16,490 bases of DNA from CAYVBN01 sp964538565 (GTDB lineage: Bacteria > Pseudomonadota > Alphaproteobacteria > Rhizobiales > Xanthobacteraceae). Shown here in pieces: positions 13,682-16,490 of the stretch. The position numbers and the translations under genes were made by a program. Numbering within the stretch: the first letter of the stretch is position 1; every line of letters starts with the position of its first letter. Under the pieces are notes generated by a model, which was not told the origin of the DNA, did not search any database, and was given only the letters and a program-made list of their open reading frames with translations. The stretch covers positions 1-16,490 of the forward strand of contig CAZIGW010000240.1 in assembly GCA_964538565.1 (NCBI GenBank), in the 5' to 3' direction.

Positions 13682-15012
13682 TGCGCAAGACTTCCTTGGT
13701 TCTCATCGGCGCGGTGGCCGGCGCCGCGCTGGCGCTGCTTGCCGTTCAGCCCCGGATATTCCTGGGCACGAGCGCGCGCGCGGCCGCGGCTGACACGTAT
13801 CGGCAGCTCAATCTGTTCGGCGACATCTTCGAGCGCGTGCGCGCCGACTATGTCGAGAAGCCGGACGACAGCAAGCTGATCGAGTCGGCCATCAACGGCA
13901 TGCTCAGCGGCCTCGATCCGCATTCGAGCTACATGGATCCGAAGAGCTTCCGCGACATGCAGGTCCAGACGCGCGGCGAGTTCGGCGGGCTCGGCATCGA
14001 GGTCACCATGGAAGACGGGCTCGTGAAGGTCGTGGCGCCGATCGACGACACGCCGGCCGCCAAGGCGGGCGTGCGTGCGGGCGACATCATCACGCATCTC
14101 GACGACGAAGCCGTGCAGGGCCTCACGCTCAACCAGGCGGTCGAGAAGATGCGCGGCCCGGTCAACACCAAGATCAAGCTGAGAATCGTGCGCAAGGGCG
14201 TCGACAAGCCGATCGAGGTCTCGATCGTGCGCGACGTGATCCGGGTGCGCTCGGTGCGCTCGCGGGTCGACGGCGACGACGTCGGCTACATCCGCATCAC
14301 CCAGTTCAACGAGCAGACCACCGACGGCCTAAAGAAGGCGCTTGCCGACATCCAGGCGCAGGTGCCGAACGACAAGCTCAAGGGCTACGTGGTCGACCTG
14401 CGCAACAATCCGGGCGGCCTGCTCGACCAGGCGATCTCGGTGTCCGACGCGTTCCTCGAACGCGGCGAGATCGTGTCGACGCGCGGCCGCAATGCCGAGG
14501 AGACGCAGCGCTTCAATGCGCGGGCGGGCGACCTCAGCAAGGGCAAGCCGCTGATCGTGCTGATCAACGGCGGCTCGGCTTCGGCCTCGGAAATCGTCGC
14601 CGGCGCGCTGCAGGATCACAAGCGCGCGACGCTCGTCGGCACGCGTTCGTTCGGCAAGGGGTCCGTGCAGACGATCATTCCGCTCGGAGCCGGCAACGGC
14701 GCCCTGCGTCTGACGACCGCGCGCTACTTCACGCCGTCCGGGCGGTCGATCCAGGCCAAGGGCATCACGCCCGACATCGAGGTGCTGCAGGACGTGCCCG
14801 ACGAGGTGAAGGCGCGCGCCGACACCAAGGGCGAATCCTCGCTGCGCGGCCATCTCAAGGCTGAAGGCGAGGAGAAGAGCGGCTCGCAGTCCTACGTGCC
14901 GCCGGACGCCAAGGACGACAAAGCGCTCAACATGGCCCTCGACCTCCTGCGCGGGACGCAGGTCAACCCTGCCTTCCCGCCCAATCCGAAGTCGGCCTCG
15001 ATTCCGAACTGA
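13678..15012 (+). CDS. ctpA: Carboxyl-terminal processing protease CtpA (S41)
   Basis: A 444-residue periplasmic serine protease of the Prc/Tsp family. A signal peptide or anchor occupies 1 to about 36 (SLVLIGAVAGAALALLAVQ, then SARAAAA). The order is an N-terminal helical part with GLDPHSSYMDP, a PDZ domain (about 100-175, starting GGLGIEV), then the catalytic domain. The Ser/Lys dyad is S302 in GGSASASEI and K327 in RSFGKGSVQT, with Q331 four residues on; the 25-residue spacing matches characterised family members. The C-terminal tail is long and charged. Related proteases trim or degrade periplasmic proteins, including peptidoglycan hydrolases, which fits co-translation with the upstream EnvC-like gene (ATGA overlap). 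GAGAAGG lies about 8 bases before the double ATG at 13678/13681. A strong hairpin follows the gene. Confidence 0.96.
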   Translation: MMRKTSLVLIGAVAGAALALLAVQPRIFLGTSARAAAADTYRQLNLFGDIFERVRADYVEKPDDSKLIESAINGMLSGLDPHSSYMDPKSFRDMQVQTRGEFGGLGIEVTMEDGLVKVVAPIDDTPAAKAGVRAGDIITHLDDEAVQGLTLNQAVEKMRGPVNTKIKLRIVRKGVDKPIEVSIVRDVIRVRSVRSRVDGDDVGYIRITQFNEQTTDGLKKALADIQAQVPNDKLKGYVVDLRNNPGGLLDQAISVSDAFLERGEIVSTRGRNAEETQRFNARAGDLSKGKPLIVLINGGSASASEIVAGALQDHKRATLVGTRSFGKGSVQTIIPLGAGNGALRLTTARYFTPSGRSIQAKGITPDIEVLQDVPDEVKARADTKGESSLRGHLKAEGEEKSGSQSYVPPDAKDDKALNMALDLLRGTQVNPAFPPNPKSASIPN

Positions 15013-15035
15013 TCGGTTCGAGCCGGAGCGTCTCG

Positions 15036-15062
15036 AAGGGGCGGCCTCGCGGCCGCCCCTTT
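15036..15062 (+). terminator. Rho-independent terminator after ctpA
   Basis: A perfect 11-base-pair stem (AAGGGGCGGCC against GGCCGCCCCTT) with a TCGC loop begins 24 bases after the ctpA stop. The T-tract is short (two T, then GCG), so it may be a moderate terminator or a processing barrier. It closes the envC-ctpA transcript. Confidence 0.75.
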
Positions 15063-15175
15063 GCGTTGGCGAGGGCTTCCGGTGGTGGGGTGGGGTGCGA
15101 CGAGGCCGCCAGCCGCGGAAGCGGCGTGAGCCGTGTCGTGGTAAGGTTTCACCATGATTCGCGAGAGGCCGGGCC

Positions 15176-16387
15176 GTGGCGGATGACCTGAGCACCCCGC
15201 TCGGCCAAGACACGGCGAAGAAGAAGCGCTTCACCCTCCCGTTGGCGCTGCCCAAGGCGGTGGCGGCCGCGCTGGGCCTTTTCATCGCGACATTCCTGAT
15301 CTGGGCGACCGTGGTCGACGACCCGCTCGGCGGGCAGCCCATGGCCGTGGTGTCGGTCGATATCGCGGGGCCGGCCGGGAAGAAGCCGGCGCCGGCCGGT
15401 CCGGGCACGCCAAAGTCCGGCGCGGAAGATCCGGGCGCCACCCCCTCGGGCAACCCTGCGGCGTCGGCCGTCGAGGCCGGCCGCAACCCGAGCGGGCTGC
15501 AGACCGTGACCGTCATCGACGGCACCAGCGGCAAGCGCCAGGAGGTCGCGGTCCCGGCGGCCGAGGAGCACAAGCTGCCGCCGTCGATCGACCCACACCT
15601 GCTCGAAAACTCCCGTCACGGGCCGATCCCCCGGATCGCTCCGGACGGCGCGCGTCCGCTGCAGGTCTATGCCCGCCCGGTGGCGCTGGCGGAGCAGCAT
15701 CCGACCATTCCGCGCATCGCCGTCGTCCTCACCGGGCTCGGGATCGGCTCGAGCACGACCGCGGAGGCGCTCGCCAAGGTGCCGGCGCCGGTCACGCTCG
15801 CCTTTTCGCCCTACGGTATCGACATCGACCGGGTGGTGACGCGGGCGCGCGGGGAGGGGCATGAGGTCCTCCTCATGGTGCCGATGGAGCCGTTCGACTA
15901 TCCCGACAACGATCCCGGTCCGCAGACCCTGCTTACTTCGCGCGCGCCCGAGCAGAACATCGAGCGGCTGCAGTGGTTGATGAGCCGGTTCCAGGGCTAG
16001 GTCGGCCTCACCAACTACATGGGGGCGCGGTTCACCGCGACCGACCAGTCGTTCGCCCCGGTGCTGCGCGAGGCGGCCAGGCGCGGGCTTCTCTATTTCG
16101 ACGACGGGACGTCGCCGCGCAGCCTCGCCAGCCAGCTCGCGGGCGCCAACAACCTCCCGTTCGCCAAGGCCGACCTCGTGCTCGACTCGGTGCCGACCCC
16201 CGAGGAGATCGACGGCGCCTTTGCCAAGCTCGAAGCGATGGCGCGCGAACGCGGCTCCGCCATCGGGGTCCTGTCGGCGCTGCCGGTCTCGGTCGCGCGG
16301 CTGTCGAAATGGGCGAAGGGAATTGAGGGCCGCGGCTTCGTACTGGTGCCGATCACGACCGCCGCCACCAAGCCGAAATCGAGCTAG
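15176..16387 (+). pseudogene. Divergent polysaccharide deacetylase (YibQ/DUF610) with in-frame amber codon
   Basis: The reading frame encodes a 403-codon protein of the divergent polysaccharide deacetylase family (YibQ-like), but codon 275 is TAG (15998-16000). The first part has a cytoplasmic start, one membrane helix (about 27-46), a Pro/Ala-rich linker, and the beginning of the deacetylase domain (IPRIAVVLTGLGIGSSTTAE, then VPMEPFDYPDNDPG). After the stop the same frame continues with the family sequence VGLTNYMGARFT and FDDGTSPRSLA to a natural end at 16387. The family has tyrosine at this point (GYVG), so a single base change from TAC or TAT explains it; no bases are gained or lost. The GTG start at 15176 follows GAGAGG by about 7 bases. 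It may be a true null mutation, a sequencing error, or a suppressed stop. An IS481-family element begins right after the gene. Confidence 0.85.
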
Positions 16388-16388
16388 A
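16383..16388. repeat. Left copy of IS481-type target site GCTAGA
   Basis: IS481-family elements favour NCTAGN targets and duplicate the target on insertion. GCTAGA abuts the first base of the element's inverted repeat, and its TAG is the deacetylase stop codon. The right-hand copy lies outside the window. Confidence 0.7.
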
Positions 16389-16490
16389 TGTGAGCTTTCA
16401 ATAGGTTGTCCATCCGGTCCGGACCGGGGAAGCTGAAGTTGCTGAAGCTTCGCGCTTTTCTCGGAGGACCGGATGAACGTGCATAAGAAT
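16389..16490 (+). mobile_element. IS481-family insertion sequence, left end
   Basis: The element starts with TGTGAGCTTTCAATAGGTTG. From memory, the Bordetella IS481 terminal repeat begins TGTGAAGATTCAATAGGTTG, nearly the same. The transposase starts 84 bases in. A perfect 14-base palindrome CCGGTCCGGACCGG (16414-16427) lies in the leader. The rest of the element, its right repeat and the second target copy are beyond the window, so whether it is intact cannot be judged. Confidence 0.85.
16473..16490 (+). CDS. IS481-family transposase, first six codons
   Basis: The ATG at 16473 is preceded by GGAGG with 5 bases of spacing and starts MNVHKN. This is the characteristic N-terminus of IS481-family DDE transposases in alphaproteobacteria, which cut and join the element's ends and carry an N-terminal helix-turn-helix and an rve integrase core. 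Only 18 bases are visible, so the identification rests mainly on the flanking inverted repeat and target site. Confidence 0.75.

Overview
The window looks like a chromosomal segment of a high-GC alphaproteobacterium, most likely of the order Hyphomicrobiales (Rhizobiales), near Bradyrhizobium or its relatives. The reasons are the strong GC bias at third codon positions, alphaproteobacterial versions of every recognisable housekeeping protein, an IalB-family protein, a site-2 protease with CBS domains, and the order proA-nadD-rsfS-rlmH-envC-ctpA-polysaccharide deacetylase, which is typical of that group. This assignment comes from protein recognition, not from a database search.

Layout, left to right. 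At 1-98 is the start of a GNAT acetyltransferase on the minus strand. It is divergent from a secreted alpha/beta hydrolase (217-1143, +), and the AT-rich gap between them carries a perfect TTAA-N7-TTAA CtrA-type box. Next, on the minus strand, are the translational GTPase gene typA (1160-2992) and a site-2 protease gene (3151-4275). A YkvA-like DUF1232 gene (4435-4830, +) diverges from the protease and converges on a quinone oxidoreductase gene (4858-5832, -). An IalB-family secreted protein (6101-6733), rlmN (6942-8207) and a small membrane protein (8218-8706) follow on the plus strand, then a 79-residue hypothetical protein on the minus strand (8757-8996).

From 9168 the plus strand holds a core block: proA and nadD (overlapping by 4 bases), rsfS and rlmH, then envC and ctpA (overlapping by 4 bases), closed by a strong hairpin at 15036-15061. 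It combines proline and NAD biosynthesis, ribosome silencing and 23S rRNA modification, and envelope peptidoglycan and protein processing. Four genes in the window (typA, rlmN, rsfS, rlmH) act on the ribosome.

The last gene, a divergent polysaccharide deacetylase (15176-16387), is broken by an in-frame amber codon at 15998-16000. Immediately after it lies the left end of an IS481-family insertion sequence (from 16389). The element sits in a GCTAGA target whose TAG is the stop codon of the deacetylase gene, so the insertion left that stop intact. The transposase begins at 16473 and runs out of the window.

I did not find a new defence, CRISPR or biosynthetic system; this is mostly conserved core genome. 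The points most worth checking are the amber codon, the IS481 insertion at a stop codon, the CtrA-type box, the GC-rich hairpin just inside the predicted typA transcript, the competing hairpins upstream of the YkvA-like gene, and the missing conventional start codon of rsfS. No tRNA, rRNA or CRISPR array was seen, and no gene-free gap exceeds 300 bases.
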